Source: Methylococcaceae bacterium (lineage in GTDB: Bacteria > Pseudomonadota > Gammaproteobacteria > Methylococcales > Methylomonadaceae). From it: 55,762 bases of DNA. The DNA lies in NCBI GenBank assembly GCA_021647585.1, contig JAKIUK010000021.1, positions 1-55,762 of the forward strand. Direction: 5' to 3'. Position numbers and translations under genes: made by a program. A model generated the notes under the pieces. That model saw nothing but the letters and a program-made list of their open reading frames with translations, ran no database searches and was not told where the DNA came from. Shown here piece after piece: positions 1-8,695 of the stretch. Numbering within the stretch: position 1 is the first letter of the stretch; each line of letters starts with the position of its first letter.

Positions 1-58
1 CTTGCAAAAGATCGACAGTTAAAGCTGGTAATGCAGGCAGTTTTGAGGCATGATTCAT
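1..58 (-). CDS. N-terminal fragment of an unidentified protein (runs off left edge)
   Basis: Reading leftward from an ATG at 58-56, 19 codons stay open to the window edge and begin MNHASKLPALPALTVDLLQ. An AGGA-like ribosome-binding sequence lies about 9 bases upstream of the ATG. The piece is too short to assign a family. It would be divergent from nothing and co-directional with pntAB, from which it is separated by 464 bp. The start is plausible but rests only on the open frame and the weak Shine-Dalgarno match. Confidence 0.4.
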   Translation of the reverse strand, partial: MNHASKLPALPALTVDLLQ

Positions 59-522
59 GTGCGTCCTATTTGAGTTTTTAGATGATTTCAAGTCAACTTA
101 TATTATACTCTTTTAGGGCGCTATTTTCTTTGTTAATCAATGACTTGCTTTCTTATTTGAACTCCGAAACTTTAGTTATAAGTTAAATTTTAAATAACTG
201 ATCTCCGCGTGGGGAACTAAATCTTGGTTTTTTGTCATAAAAAGATGTGATTATGATTATATAGGTTTATGCTGAGACCCAAAGCCCGATCTACATTATT
301 TTTTTTGTTGTGAGAACAGGTAATCTGAATTTATACTCAGAAACAGAATTTACTATCCTGTAAATTATAGAGGATGAAGCATGAATACTATAGTATAAAA
401 TAGCTCGATTTTACAAACTATGGATTGCTATTACATCAGTTTAGTCTTCTCCAATATTAATGCTACGAAAATGGTTATTGCATTCCCATGCAGACCATGG
501 AAATGCAGTCATCTATATACAG
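59..522. other. 464-bp intergenic region, no gene recognised
   Basis: AT-rich stretch between the leftward partial gene and the end of pntB. A rightward open frame beginning at 420 runs into the antisense of pntB and has no recognisable protein. I see no clear intrinsic terminator for pntB here. The promoter of the leftward partial gene should lie here, but no confident -35/-10 pair could be picked. Confidence 0.5.
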
Positions 523-1914
523 TTAGTTGTTCAAAGCTTTCAACACAGCCTGCATACTTTCATTTGCATCACCAAATAACATGCGGGTGTTTTCATGCAC
601 AAACAAGGGGTTTCCAACTCCAGCATAGCCAGCTGCCATACTACGTTTAAGTACTATAGTGGTTGTACTTTTCCAGCATTCCAACACGGGCATGCCAGCT
701 ATGGGGCTGTTAGGGTCATCCAATGCTGATGGATTAACAATATCATTGGCTCCAATCACTATTGTAACGTCAATATTAGGAAAATCTTCGTTGATTTCAT
801 CCATTTCAAAAACAATATCATAAGGTACTTTAGCTTCTGCCAATAAAACGTTCATGTGACCAGGCATACGACCCGCCACAGGATGAATGCCAAAGCGCAC
901 AAATTTGTCTTTAGTCTGGAGTAATTTAGTAATTTCATTGACGGTATGCTGAGCTTGTGCGACTGCCATACCATATCCAGGAATAATCATGATGCTTTTT
1001 GCATTAGTCAACAGCTGAACTGTTTCTTCAATTTCAATAGGCGATATATCGCCTTCAACTGTAGCTGCTTCACCACTTGATGTGCCAAAGCCACCCGCAA
1101 TGACACTAAGAAAATGACGGTTCATTGCACGACACATAATATAGCTTAAAATAGCACCACTACTACCGACTAAAGCACCTGTAACAATCAATAAATCATT
1201 GTTTAACATAAACCCAGTTGCAGCTGCGGCCCAGCCAGAATAACTATTGAGCATGGAAACAACTACAGGCATATCAGCTCCACCGATAGCCATGACCATA
1301 TGGATACCAAATACCAAAGCAATCAAGGTCATTAAAATTAGTGCAAAAGTGCCGCCTCCAGTTTCAACTTCGGCTAAAAATATACTTCCTAGCCAAATGG
1401 TGGTGATCAATAAGCCTAGGTTAAACCAGTGCCTAGCAGGTAACAACAGGGGGCTACCATCTATTTTTCCACACAATTTACCAAAAGCAATAACAGAACC
1501 TGAAAAGGTAACTGCTCCGATAAAAATACCGATATAGATTTCAATTTCATGGATTGTTTTTTCTACCCCAAGCAATCCGTTTGAGCTATCAAGAAAATTT
1601 GCATAACCTACCAGGACAGCAGCCATGCCGACTAAGCTGTGCATTAAAGCAACTAGCTCAGGCATTTGAGTCATTTCTACTTTTATTGCTGCTTTAGTAC
1701 CTATAAATCCACCAATGACTAAAGCAATAATAAGGATGATATATGAATCGACAGCACCGCTGAATATAGTGGCAAGAATGGCAATAGCCATACCTGCCAT
1801 AGCATAATAATTACCTCTACGTGCTGTTTCTTGATGGCTTAAGCCGCTTAAACTCAAAATAAAAAGAATTGAAGCCGCTACATAAGACATTATAACTAGA
1901 CCTTGTGACATCAT
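523..1914 (-). CDS. pntB: NAD(P) transhydrogenase subunit beta
   Basis: Membrane beta subunit of the proton-translocating transhydrogenase, which uses the proton gradient to drive hydride transfer from NADH to NADP+. The first ~250 residues are a series of hydrophobic helices. The C-terminal ~200 residues form the NADP(H)-binding domain III, with the GYGMAVAQAQ nucleotide-binding loop and the HPVAGRMPGHMNVLLAEAKV signature. I chose the ATG at 1914 because GGAG lies 8 bases upstream; this gives about 463 residues, close to the E. coli length of 462, whereas the longer frame would overlap pntA. It is 10 bp downstream of pntA in one operon. In a methanotroph this is a likely NADPH source for biosynthesis. 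Identification is secure. Confidence 0.96.
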   Translation of the reverse strand: MMSQGLVIMSYVAASILFILSLSGLSHQETARRGNYYAMAGMAIAILATIFSGAVDSYIILIIALVIGGFIGTKAAIKVEMTQMPELVALMHSLVGMAAVLVGYANFLDSSNGLLGVEKTIHEIEIYIGIFIGAVTFSGSVIAFGKLCGKIDGSPLLLPARHWFNLGLLITTIWLGSIFLAEVETGGGTFALILMTLIALVFGIHMVMAIGGADMPVVVSMLNSYSGWAAAATGFMLNNDLLIVTGALVGSSGAILSYIMCRAMNRHFLSVIAGGFGTSSGEAATVEGDISPIEIEETVQLLTNAKSIMIIPGYGMAVAQAQHTVNEITKLLQTKDKFVRFGIHPVAGRMPGHMNVLLAEAKVPYDIVFEMDEINEDFPNIDVTIVIGANDIVNPSALDDPNSPIAGMPVLECWKSTTTIVLKRSMAAGYAGVGNPLFVHENTRMLFGDANESMQAVLKALNN

Positions 1915-1924
1915 TTTGTTACTC

Positions 1925-3496
1925 CTATTTTCTAAACATTTCAAGCATGCGTCGAGTAACTAAAAAGCCACCGGCAATATTGATGGAAGCAATAAGAATT
2001 GCCAGTCCTGAAAGTAAAGTGATAATAAACCCCGGTGTCGAGATTTGGATTACTGCACCAATGATGATAATGCCACTAATTGCATTGGTGACACTCATTA
2101 ACGGGGTGTGTAAAGAGGCGGAAACATTCCAGATAACCTGATATCCTATAAAGCAAGCTAGCACAAAGACTGTAAAGTGAGACATAAATGAGACAGGAGC
2201 AACTGAACCTAAAGCAAATAATCCGCTGCCAATCAATAAAATGGGTAATAAATGTTTAAGGGGCTCCGGAATAATTAATCGTTTTTTATTAGCATGACTA
2301 GCTTTTTCAATAGTTGAGATAGCGGGTGCTTCATTTTGTGGGCCAGGTGCTATGGATACAGCAGGGGGTGGCCAGGTGATTTTTCCATTTTTTATAACTG
2401 TAGTACCGCGAATGACTTCGTCATCCATATTCACATCAATCATGCCATTTTTATCAGGACATAACTCAGTTAACAGGTGTCTTAAATTGGTGGCATAGAG
2501 CTGACTGGACTGGGATGCAAGTCTACTGGGTAAATCTGTATATCCAATTAATGTAACGCCATGTCTGGTGACAACTTTGTTTTTTTCAGTCAAGGCACAG
2601 TTCCCCCCTTGCTCAGCGGCCAGGTCTACAATGACACTACCTGGTTTCATTGATTCAACCATGCCCTTAGTTATCAATTTCGGAGCTGGTTTTCCCGGGA
2701 TCAATGCTGTGGTTATAATGATATCGACATCCATTGCCTGTCTGGCAAACAAAGCCATTTCAGCTTTAATGAATTCTTTTGACATGGTTTTGGCATAACC
2801 ACCTTGACCTGAACCATCTTCCTTAAAATCAAGCATTAGAAATTCTGCATCCATACTTTCTATTTGTTCTTTAACCTCTGGGCGTGTATCAAAAGCCCGA
2901 ACAATTGCACCCATGCTTTTAGCAGTTCCAATGGCGGCAAGTCCTGCAACACCCGCACCAATGATTAACACTTTAGCTGGAGGGACTTTGCCGGCTGCAG
3001 TAATTTGGCCGGTAAAAAATCGACCAAAATGTTGTGCGGCTTCAATAACAGCACGATAGCCTGCAATATTAGCCATAGAGCTTAAGGCGTCTAGTTTTTG
3101 CGATCTGGACAAACGCGGTACACTGTCCATCGCTAAAACGGTCACTTCTTTAGCAGCCAGTTTTTGCATTAAATTATCATTTTGAGCGGGCCAGATAAAG
3201 CTGATTAAATATGTGTCTTTAGATAAAAGATCTGATTCATCACTAGCTAACTCTGGATGTTTTTCAGGTGGCCGGACTTTCATTACGATATCGGCATTCT
3301 TCCATAATGTTTTGGCCGTTTTTCTTATCTTACATCCAACTTCTTTATAGGCTTCATCTGAGAAATTTGATTCCAGGCCTGCACCGCTTTCAATATTAAC
3401 TTCAAATCCTAGTTTAATAATTTTTTCTGCAACATCAGGTGTGGTTGCAACACGTTTTTCACCTGGGTGTATTTCTTTAGGTATACCGATAATCAT
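1925..3496 (-). CDS. pntA: NAD(P) transhydrogenase subunit alpha
   Basis: Alpha subunit of the transhydrogenase, carrying the NAD(H)-binding domain I (begins MIIGIPKEIHPGEKRVA; Rossmann motif GAGVAGLAAIGTAKSMGA around residue 175) and a C-terminal group of membrane helices. The single chain of about 523 residues corresponds to the fused alpha form of enterobacteria, not to the split PntAA/PntAB form. The start is the ATG at 3496, which matches the conserved N-terminus and has an AAGGGG sequence upstream; the longer frame to 3547 adds an unrelated extension. First gene of the pntAB operon, divergent from the diguanylate cyclase at 3670; the 173-bp gap must hold both promoters. Confidence 0.96.
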   Translation of the reverse strand: MIIGIPKEIHPGEKRVATTPDVAEKIIKLGFEVNIESGAGLESNFSDEAYKEVGCKIRKTAKTLWKNADIVMKVRPPEKHPELASDESDLLSKDTYLISFIWPAQNDNLMQKLAAKEVTVLAMDSVPRLSRSQKLDALSSMANIAGYRAVIEAAQHFGRFFTGQITAAGKVPPAKVLIIGAGVAGLAAIGTAKSMGAIVRAFDTRPEVKEQIESMDAEFLMLDFKEDGSGQGGYAKTMSKEFIKAEMALFARQAMDVDIIITTALIPGKPAPKLITKGMVESMKPGSVIVDLAAEQGGNCALTEKNKVVTRHGVTLIGYTDLPSRLASQSSQLYATNLRHLLTELCPDKNGMIDVNMDDEVIRGTTVIKNGKITWPPPAVSIAPGPQNEAPAISTIEKASHANKKRLIIPEPLKHLLPILLIGSGLFALGSVAPVSFMSHFTVFVLACFIGYQVIWNVSASLHTPLMSVTNAISGIIIIGAVIQISTPGFIITLLSGLAILIASINIAGGFLVTRRMLEMFRK

Positions 3497-3669
3497 TCGC
3501 GCCCCTTTATTATTTTTATAGTTCAAACAGAGTATTAACCCGAGCATAGGAGATAGCTTGACTTATTTCAATGGTTATTTTTATGGATTAAATATTTTTA
3601 TGTTTTTTATACGTGATTTAAGTATATAGACTAAAATCAAACTAGTACATAACCTAGATCAAGTGACTA

Positions 3670-4599
3670 ATGAAAGTATTGATTACCGATGACAGCAAAG
3701 CCATACGTATGTTAATAGCTGAATGTGCCAATTCCTTAGGGCATGAAGTAATACATGCAGAAGATGGCGGGCAAGCAATAAATTATATTAGCGAAAACGA
3801 TGTTGACCTGGTTTTAATGGATGTAGAAATGCCGGGGATTAATGGGTTTGAGACTACATTAGCTATAAGGGCAATGGATGATATTGACTGGTTTCCTATA
3901 ATTTTTCTGTCTACAAAAACGGATGATGAGTCATTTGCCAATGGCATTTTGGCGGGTGGAGATGCATATTTAGCTAAACCACTCAATCCTGTCAGATTGC
4001 AGTTAACTATGACTGCTATGGAACGTATATATAATATGCGAAGGAAATTACAAGTAGCACAAAAGGATTTGCAAGTGGCTAATAAAAAGTTAGAAAGATT
4101 AGCTCTTTATGATCAACTTACTGATTTAGCTAATCGACGCAATTATGATGAAACAATGGAAAGACAGTTTAATTTGGCTAAAAGAAATAAAATTCCTTTA
4201 TCACTCGTTATTGGTGATATTGATTTTTTTAAAATCTACAATGATAGATATGGACATCAGCAGGGTGACAATTGTTTAGCAAGTGTAGCCAAAGTTATAG
4301 GTTCAATTCCTAAGTATCCAACAGATAGAGCATGTCGTTATGGTGGCGAGGAATTTGCTGTTATTTTGCCTGAAACAGATTTGCAAGGTGGATTGCTAAT
4401 TGCAGAAAAGTTAAGACTTGCTGTTTTTAATAAAAATATCGCTCATGAGGGTTCTAGTGTCGCCACCTGCGTTACAATGAGTTTGGGGGTAGCAACTTAC
4501 ACAGGTCAATATCATACGCCTGAAGAAATACTTAAAGCGGCAGATGATGCTTTATATAGAGCAAAAGAGTATGGCCGAAATCGAGTTGAAAGTAGTTAA
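3670..4599 (+). CDS. Response regulator with GGDEF (diguanylate cyclase) output
   Basis: Residues 1-125 are a CheY-like receiver domain with the acidic pair DD near residue 7, the phospho-acceptor Asp in LVLMDVEMPG near residue 51, and a conserved Lys in YLAKPLNP. A short coiled linker (~125-155) leads to a GGDEF domain with an intact GGEEF active-site motif, so it should make cyclic di-GMP from two GTP when phosphorylated. The allosteric inhibitory RxxD motif normally just before GGEEF reads YPTD here, so product inhibition may be lost. No histidine kinase is next to it. It is followed 14 bp later by a nucleotidyltransferase gene, so the two are probably co-transcribed. Domain assignment is certain; the signal is unknown. 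Confidence 0.93.
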   Translation: MKVLITDDSKAIRMLIAECANSLGHEVIHAEDGGQAINYISENDVDLVLMDVEMPGINGFETTLAIRAMDDIDWFPIIFLSTKTDDESFANGILAGGDAYLAKPLNPVRLQLTMTAMERIYNMRRKLQVAQKDLQVANKKLERLALYDQLTDLANRRNYDETMERQFNLAKRNKIPLSLVIGDIDFFKIYNDRYGHQQGDNCLASVAKVIGSIPKYPTDRACRYGGEEFAVILPETDLQGGLLIAEKLRLAVFNKNIAHEGSSVATCVTMSLGVATYTGQYHTPEEILKAADDALYRAKEYGRNRVESS

Positions 4600-4613
4600 G
4601 GACATTTCTATTA

Positions 4614-5555
4614 ATGATATTAGCCAAGGATTTTATCGAGACTTCTGAAGGCCTAGTTTTTGCTGTTGTAGAAAGTGGTTTAGAGCAAGGTAAGGTTCTT
4701 TGTTTTCTGCGATATATAAAATCAGATAATCAGTGGCAAAAATTAAATACAGATCAGGCGAATCATTTTCTAACTGAAAATTATCCCCAGTATTTATATT
4801 ATTCTTCATACAAACAAGCGCATTGTCATGGCGTTGCTTTAGAAGGTGTTTTTAGACATCACAGTCCCAGAACAAGACTTAAAAATATTCTTGCCGATAC
4901 AACAACAGATGAAGTTGAAACTGATTTGATCACACTATGTCAATTATATAAAAAAAATGGGTTTGATTTTAACCATGCAGGAGTAACGGGATCTATTCTT
5001 ATAGGTGCACAAAAATATGGTTCTGATATTGATCTGGTTTTTTATTCCAGAGAGGCGTTTAATCTAGCCAGAGAAATAACACAGAAATTGATAACTCAGG
5101 GTGCTTGCTCTGAACTAAGTGATAAACACTGGTTAGAGTCTTTTGATCGTCGATCATGCGATATAAGTTATAGTGAATACCTGTGGCATGAACAGCGTAA
5201 ATTTAATAAAGCAGTGATTAATGAACGAAAATTTGATTTAACTTTTGTTTCTGAAACGCCATTAGAATGTGCTTTGATGCACTATACAAAACTAGGGCCA
5301 GTTTTGCTTAAAGCACAGGTTGTTGATGATTCCTTAGCGTTTGATTATCCGGCTGAGTTTAGCATTCAGCATAAAAACATAAAATCTATTGTCAGTTATA
5401 CAGCAACTTATACCGGACAAGCGAAAACAGGGGAGTGGGTAGAAGTTGCAGGACAGCTTGAGCAAGCGAGTGATGGTACCAAACGTATAGTTGTGGGTTC
5501 CAGCCGGGAAGCTATTGGTGAGTATATAAAAGTAATCGATGAAAAAATTAACTAA
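4614..5555 (+). CDS. Nucleotidyltransferase-fold protein of unknown role
   Basis: A 313-residue protein whose central part carries the DNA polymerase beta-like nucleotidyltransferase signature: GSILIGAQKYGSDIDLVFY (near residues 125-145), i.e. a GS motif followed by the SDIDL metal-binding acid pair. The N-terminal ~75 residues and C-terminal ~80 residues are not recognised by me. The C-terminus contains a beta-rich stretch ending SSREAIGEYIKVIDEKIN. It lies 14 bp after the diguanylate cyclase and overlaps the next (HAD) gene by 17 bp, indicating one transcript. Substrate and partner are unknown; it resembles archaeal-style predicted nucleotidyltransferases. Function is not assigned. Confidence 0.8.
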   Translation: MILAKDFIETSEGLVFAVVESGLEQGKVLCFLRYIKSDNQWQKLNTDQANHFLTENYPQYLYYSSYKQAHCHGVALEGVFRHHSPRTRLKNILADTTTDEVETDLITLCQLYKKNGFDFNHAGVTGSILIGAQKYGSDIDLVFYSREAFNLAREITQKLITQGACSELSDKHWLESFDRRSCDISYSEYLWHEQRKFNKAVINERKFDLTFVSETPLECALMHYTKLGPVLLKAQVVDDSLAFDYPAEFSIQHKNIKSIVSYTATYTGQAKTGEWVEVAGQLEQASDGTKRIVVGSSREAIGEYIKVIDEKIN

Positions 5556-6213
5556 ACTACAAAATATTTCTGCTGTTATTTTTGATATGGATGGTTTGGT
5601 TGTTGATACAGAGTCAACCTATTTGATTGCCTGGCAACAAGCATCACTTAAGATGGGGTATGAGTTCACCCATGACTTTTGTATATCCATGTCAGGATTG
5701 CATTATCAGGATGTAGAAAATAAGCTATTAGATTTTTGCGGCAGAGATTTTGATTTGAAACTCTTTAACCAGTTAAGTGGAGCACTGTGGCACGAATATG
5801 TTAATCAATATGGAATAGCTGTGAAAAAAGGCTTTTTTAATTTTTTGGAAGTAATAAAAACCCAAAACATACCTTTTGGCCTGGCAACTAATAGCCGGAA
5901 ACTTAATGCACTCGAATGTCTGCAACTAGCGAATCTGGGCGGTGTTTTTTCGGTGATAGTGACGCGGGATGATGTTAAGCATGGCAAACCTGCTCCAGAT
6001 ATTTTCTTAGCCGCAGCAAAAGCTTTAAACAGACCTATTTCTCAATGTTTGGTATTAGAAGATTCTACGGCGGGTATACAAGCTGCTGTAAATTCAGGCG
6101 CATGTTCTATTTTTATTCCATCTGTACATCCTTTTGCAGATACCACGGCTACATTGGCAGATTATTTGTTTGATGATCTTGATCAATTAGCGCAAATTAT
6201 TAAGCGAGCATAA
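5539..6213 (+). CDS. HAD-superfamily hydrolase (beta-phosphoglucomutase-like)
   Basis: A 224-residue HAD-IA protein. Motif I is VIFDMDGLVVDTES near residues 14-27, with the nucleophile Asp and the acid/base Asp two residues later. Motif II is ATNS, the motif III lysine lies in KHGKPAPDIF, and motif IV is LEDSTAGIQAA. The helical cap between motifs I and II is of the C1 type. Such enzymes dephosphorylate or isomerise small sugar or nucleotide phosphates; the substrate cannot be read from the sequence. The ATG start lies inside the end of the nucleotidyltransferase gene (17-bp overlap). The TAA stop coincides with the first base of a MITE-like element, so the element may have inserted immediately behind the gene. 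Confidence 0.9.
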   Translation: MKKLTKLQNISAVIFDMDGLVVDTESTYLIAWQQASLKMGYEFTHDFCISMSGLHYQDVENKLLDFCGRDFDLKLFNQLSGALWHEYVNQYGIAVKKGFFNFLEVIKTQNIPFGLATNSRKLNALECLQLANLGGVFSVIVTRDDVKHGKPAPDIFLAAAKALNRPISQCLVLEDSTAGIQAAVNSGACSIFIPSVHPFADTTATLADYLFDDLDQLAQIIKRA

Positions 6214-6372
6214 GGGAGCTGGAAACAAATTATCTTCCAATCTCACTGGTCTTTTTATCCCTGTTTAATTCTTCTTAATCGTCACGTAGAATAACTATGC
6301 TCCTCTTGAGAAAATTTAAACAGAAATAAACTACTGCATGATATTAGGATGATTATTTGTTTCCACCTCCCT
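6213..6372. mobile_element. 160-bp MITE-like element, copy 1
   Basis: Non-coding element with terminal inverted repeats: it begins AGGGAGCTGGAAACAAAT and ends ATTTGTTTCCACCTCCCT. A second ungapped 160-bp copy in the same orientation lies at 7415-7574; I count 27 mismatches by hand. It has no open reading frame, as expected of a miniature inverted-repeat element moved by a transposase elsewhere. The ends are flanked by A/T-rich bases (TA on the left, AA on the right), so the target duplication cannot be fixed. Confidence 0.8.
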
Positions 6373-6419
6373 AAGTTCATCCTGTATAATTCACAAATTT
6401 TTAAGGCCTTATTTTTATT

Positions 6420-7385
6420 TTGAAAGTGTCCAACAGAAAAGTTTTCGTTATAGCTCCTGCTAGATTGCATATGGGGTTTATTGATCTTAGTGGTTCCCTG
6501 GGACGTCATTTCGGCAGTATTGGGGTTGCACTTAATGAAATAGCAACGCGACTTTCTGTATCTGCTTCAGATCAATTGTGTGTTTCGGGTCCATCTTCTG
6601 CCAGAGCAGAAAAATGTATCCGAGTTTTATCTGAAGTACTTAATGTATCCACTCAACTAAATATTGAAATTGAAACAGCAATACCTGAACATATTGGTTT
6701 AGGTTCTGGCACCCAAATGGCTCTTGCTATTGGATCTGCTTTAAATGCTTATTATGATTTAGGATTAAGTATCAGAGAGATCGCCCGGTTATCTGATCGT
6801 GGAATGCGCTCAGGGATTGGAATTGGTGTTTTTGAACAGGGTGGTCTGGTTGTTGATGGCGGTAGAGGAGAGCAGACTATCACACCTCCCGTTATTTCAC
6901 ATATGGATATTCCTGAGCATTGGTGTTTTATTTTAGCTTTTGATAAAAGAGGTAAAGGTTTACATGGCGATCAGGAAATTAAAGCCTTTAAGGAATTGCC
7001 TCCTTTTCCTCAGCAAGAAGCTGCCCGGCTTTGTTATTTATTACTTATGCAAGGACTTCCAGCTGTTGCAGAGCAAAATATCGAACTTTTTGGTAATGTT
7101 ATAACTCAAATACAGCAATCTGTAGGCGGGCATTTTGCATCCGTACAAGGAGGGGGTGTTTTTACTAGTCCCCAAGTGGCTGAAGTAATGCTGTGGCTGG
7201 ATCAGCAAGGTGTAGTCGCCATTGGTCAGACTTCATGGGGCCCTACAGGTTTCTGTGCTGTTGATAATGTGAGTAAAGCTGAGTCTCTAGTGTGCGAATT
7301 GCAGCAAAAGTTTTCTCATCTCAATCATTTAAGCTTTGCAGCTACCAGTGCCCGTAACAGTGGAGGAGATGTATTTGTTCTTTAA
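6420..7385 (+). CDS. mptG: Beta-ribofuranosylaminobenzene 5'-phosphate synthase
   Basis: First committed enzyme of tetrahydromethanopterin synthesis: it condenses p-aminobenzoate with phosphoribosyl pyrophosphate, releasing CO2 and pyrophosphate. A GHMP-kinase-like fold is visible from the N-terminal PARLHMGFIDLSG motif and the glycine-rich IGLGSGTQMALAIG loop near residue 95; the total of about 320 residues is normal for the family. The start is either TTG at 6420 or GTG at 6426; no ATG precedes the conserved region. It lies between two MITE copies (6213-6372 and 7415-7574), which separate it from the HAD gene and from the next cofactor gene. p-Aminobenzoate would come from PabB at 16426. 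Identification is strong; the start is uncertain by two codons. Confidence 0.92.
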   Translation: MKVSNRKVFVIAPARLHMGFIDLSGSLGRHFGSIGVALNEIATRLSVSASDQLCVSGPSSARAEKCIRVLSEVLNVSTQLNIEIETAIPEHIGLGSGTQMALAIGSALNAYYDLGLSIREIARLSDRGMRSGIGIGVFEQGGLVVDGGRGEQTITPPVISHMDIPEHWCFILAFDKRGKGLHGDQEIKAFKELPPFPQQEAARLCYLLLMQGLPAVAEQNIELFGNVITQIQQSVGGHFASVQGGGVFTSPQVAEVMLWLDQQGVVAIGQTSWGPTGFCAVDNVSKAESLVCELQQKFSHLNHLSFAATSARNSGGDVFVL

Positions 7386-7414
7386 GTATGTTGTTTGAGC
7401 AGAGTATGTATTTT

Positions 7415-7574
7415 AGGGAGGTGGAAACAAATAACCATCCAATTTCACTTGCCTTTTTATCCCTGTTTACATCTTTTCAATCGTCATGCAGAACAACTAT
7501 GCTCCTATTGAGAAGATTTAAACAGAAATAATATTCTGCATAATATTTGGATGGTTATTTATTATCATTTCCCT
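7415..7574. mobile_element. 160-bp MITE-like element, copy 2
   Basis: Same orientation and exact length as the copy at 6213-6372, without gaps. It begins AGGGAGGTGGAAACAAATAA and ends TTATTATCATTTCCCT, so its right end has drifted from the left. The two copies enclose mptG as direct repeats 1.2 kb apart. The right end supplies a spurious in-frame TTG (7547) to the following gene. Confidence 0.8.
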
Positions 7575-7591
7575 TAGTTGTAACTTTAAAA

Positions 7592-8683
7592 ATGCCAATG
7601 CCTGAATTTAAAAACATACTTATTGTGGCTAATTCAGGCCGTATGTTGGCTCAACTAAGTAGAAATGCTGGATTAGTTCCTTTAGTGATAGATTGTTATT
7701 CTGATTGTGACACGCAATATTTGGCGTTAGATTGTATAAAGGTAAATACACTGGAATTGAAATATGTAAGAAAAGCATTTTCGGTTTTAAGTCATCACAA
7801 CAAAATTAGTCATGTTATTTATGGCAGTGGTCTGGAACGATATAAGAGTACCCTTAAATTTTTGTATCATAATTTGGTTGTTTTGGGGAATACACCGGAA
7901 ATTTTTTCATTGATCCAGAATAAAGCCTATTTTTTTTCAAGGCTGAATCATTTAGGTATTCTTTTTCCAGAGACAACATTTCAGGTTCCAGAAAGAAATG
8001 ATAACTGGTTAGTTAAGCCTAATCAGGGAGAGGGTGGGTTAGGTATAAAAAAATTTGAAGGGTTATCAGAAATAACGACATCTTGTTATTGGCAAAAGTT
8101 TATTACTGGTAGAGCCATGTCCGTGTTATTTGTAGCAAATGGCAATGAATATAAAATAATTGGTTTTAATAAACAATACTTTACTCAGATTGCAGATAAC
8201 CCATTTGTTTTTTCAGGTGTCATCAGTCAGCCTGAAGTTAATAAGGATATAATCCAGACTATTAATTTATGGCTAGCAGCCCTGATCCCAGATTTCGCTT
8301 TGAAAGGTGTCAACACACTGGATTTTATAGTTAAAAATAATTGTTGTTATGTGCTTGAAATAAATCCAAGACCGTCAGCTAGTATGCAGCTTTACCAGCA
8401 GGATTTGTTAACAAGCCATATTAATAGTTTTATAGATGCTCAGCTGCTGAGTGTTATTGTAATAAAGACTTATAAGGCTTATAAGGTTTTTTTTGCTGAA
8501 GCCGAGGTTTTCATAAATGATCATATTCAATGGCCTCAGTGGGTTGTTGATATACCGAAAAGTGGTTCAATTATTCACACAGGCATGCCAATTTGCAGTA
8601 TCATTGCCGACGGAAAAAACGAACTGCAAATAAATAGTTTGTTGCTATACAGGCAGCAATATTTAAAGAAACTTTTACAATAA
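7592..8683 (+). CDS. ATP-grasp protein of the H4MPT/methylofuran gene set
   Basis: A protein of about 363 residues with an ATP-grasp carboxylate-amine ligase core: the nucleotide-binding lysine segment WLVKPNQGEGGLGIKKF in the middle, and the metal-binding YVLEINPRPSASM near residue 265. Such genes accompany mch and fae in methylotrophs (the OrfY-type family), but the substrate has not been established to my knowledge; a ligation step in methylofuran or H4MPT synthesis is an inference. I chose the ATG at 7592 (or 7598) because the in-frame TTG at 7547 lies inside the MITE. It is 12 bp upstream of mch, hence co-transcribed. The C-terminal ~90 residues after the ATP-grasp core are less conserved-looking and unassigned. 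Confidence 0.82.
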   Translation: MPMPEFKNILIVANSGRMLAQLSRNAGLVPLVIDCYSDCDTQYLALDCIKVNTLELKYVRKAFSVLSHHNKISHVIYGSGLERYKSTLKFLYHNLVVLGNTPEIFSLIQNKAYFFSRLNHLGILFPETTFQVPERNDNWLVKPNQGEGGLGIKKFEGLSEITTSCYWQKFITGRAMSVLFVANGNEYKIIGFNKQYFTQIADNPFVFSGVISQPEVNKDIIQTINLWLAALIPDFALKGVNTLDFIVKNNCCYVLEINPRPSASMQLYQQDLLTSHINSFIDAQLLSVIVIKTYKAYKVFFAEAEVFINDHIQWPQWVVDIPKSGSIIHTGMPICSIIADGKNELQINSLLLYRQQYLKKLLQ

Positions 8684-8695
8684 GGTAACCAAATA

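Noticed and set aside
420..650. Rightward 76-residue open frame near the left edge
   Set aside because: Overlaps the 3' end of pntB antisense, has no ribosome-binding site and no recognisable family.
7547..7591. N-terminal extension of the ATP-grasp gene from a TTG start
   Set aside because: The extension lies within and just after the MITE-like element and has no Shine-Dalgarno; the ATG at 7592 or 7598 is more credible.
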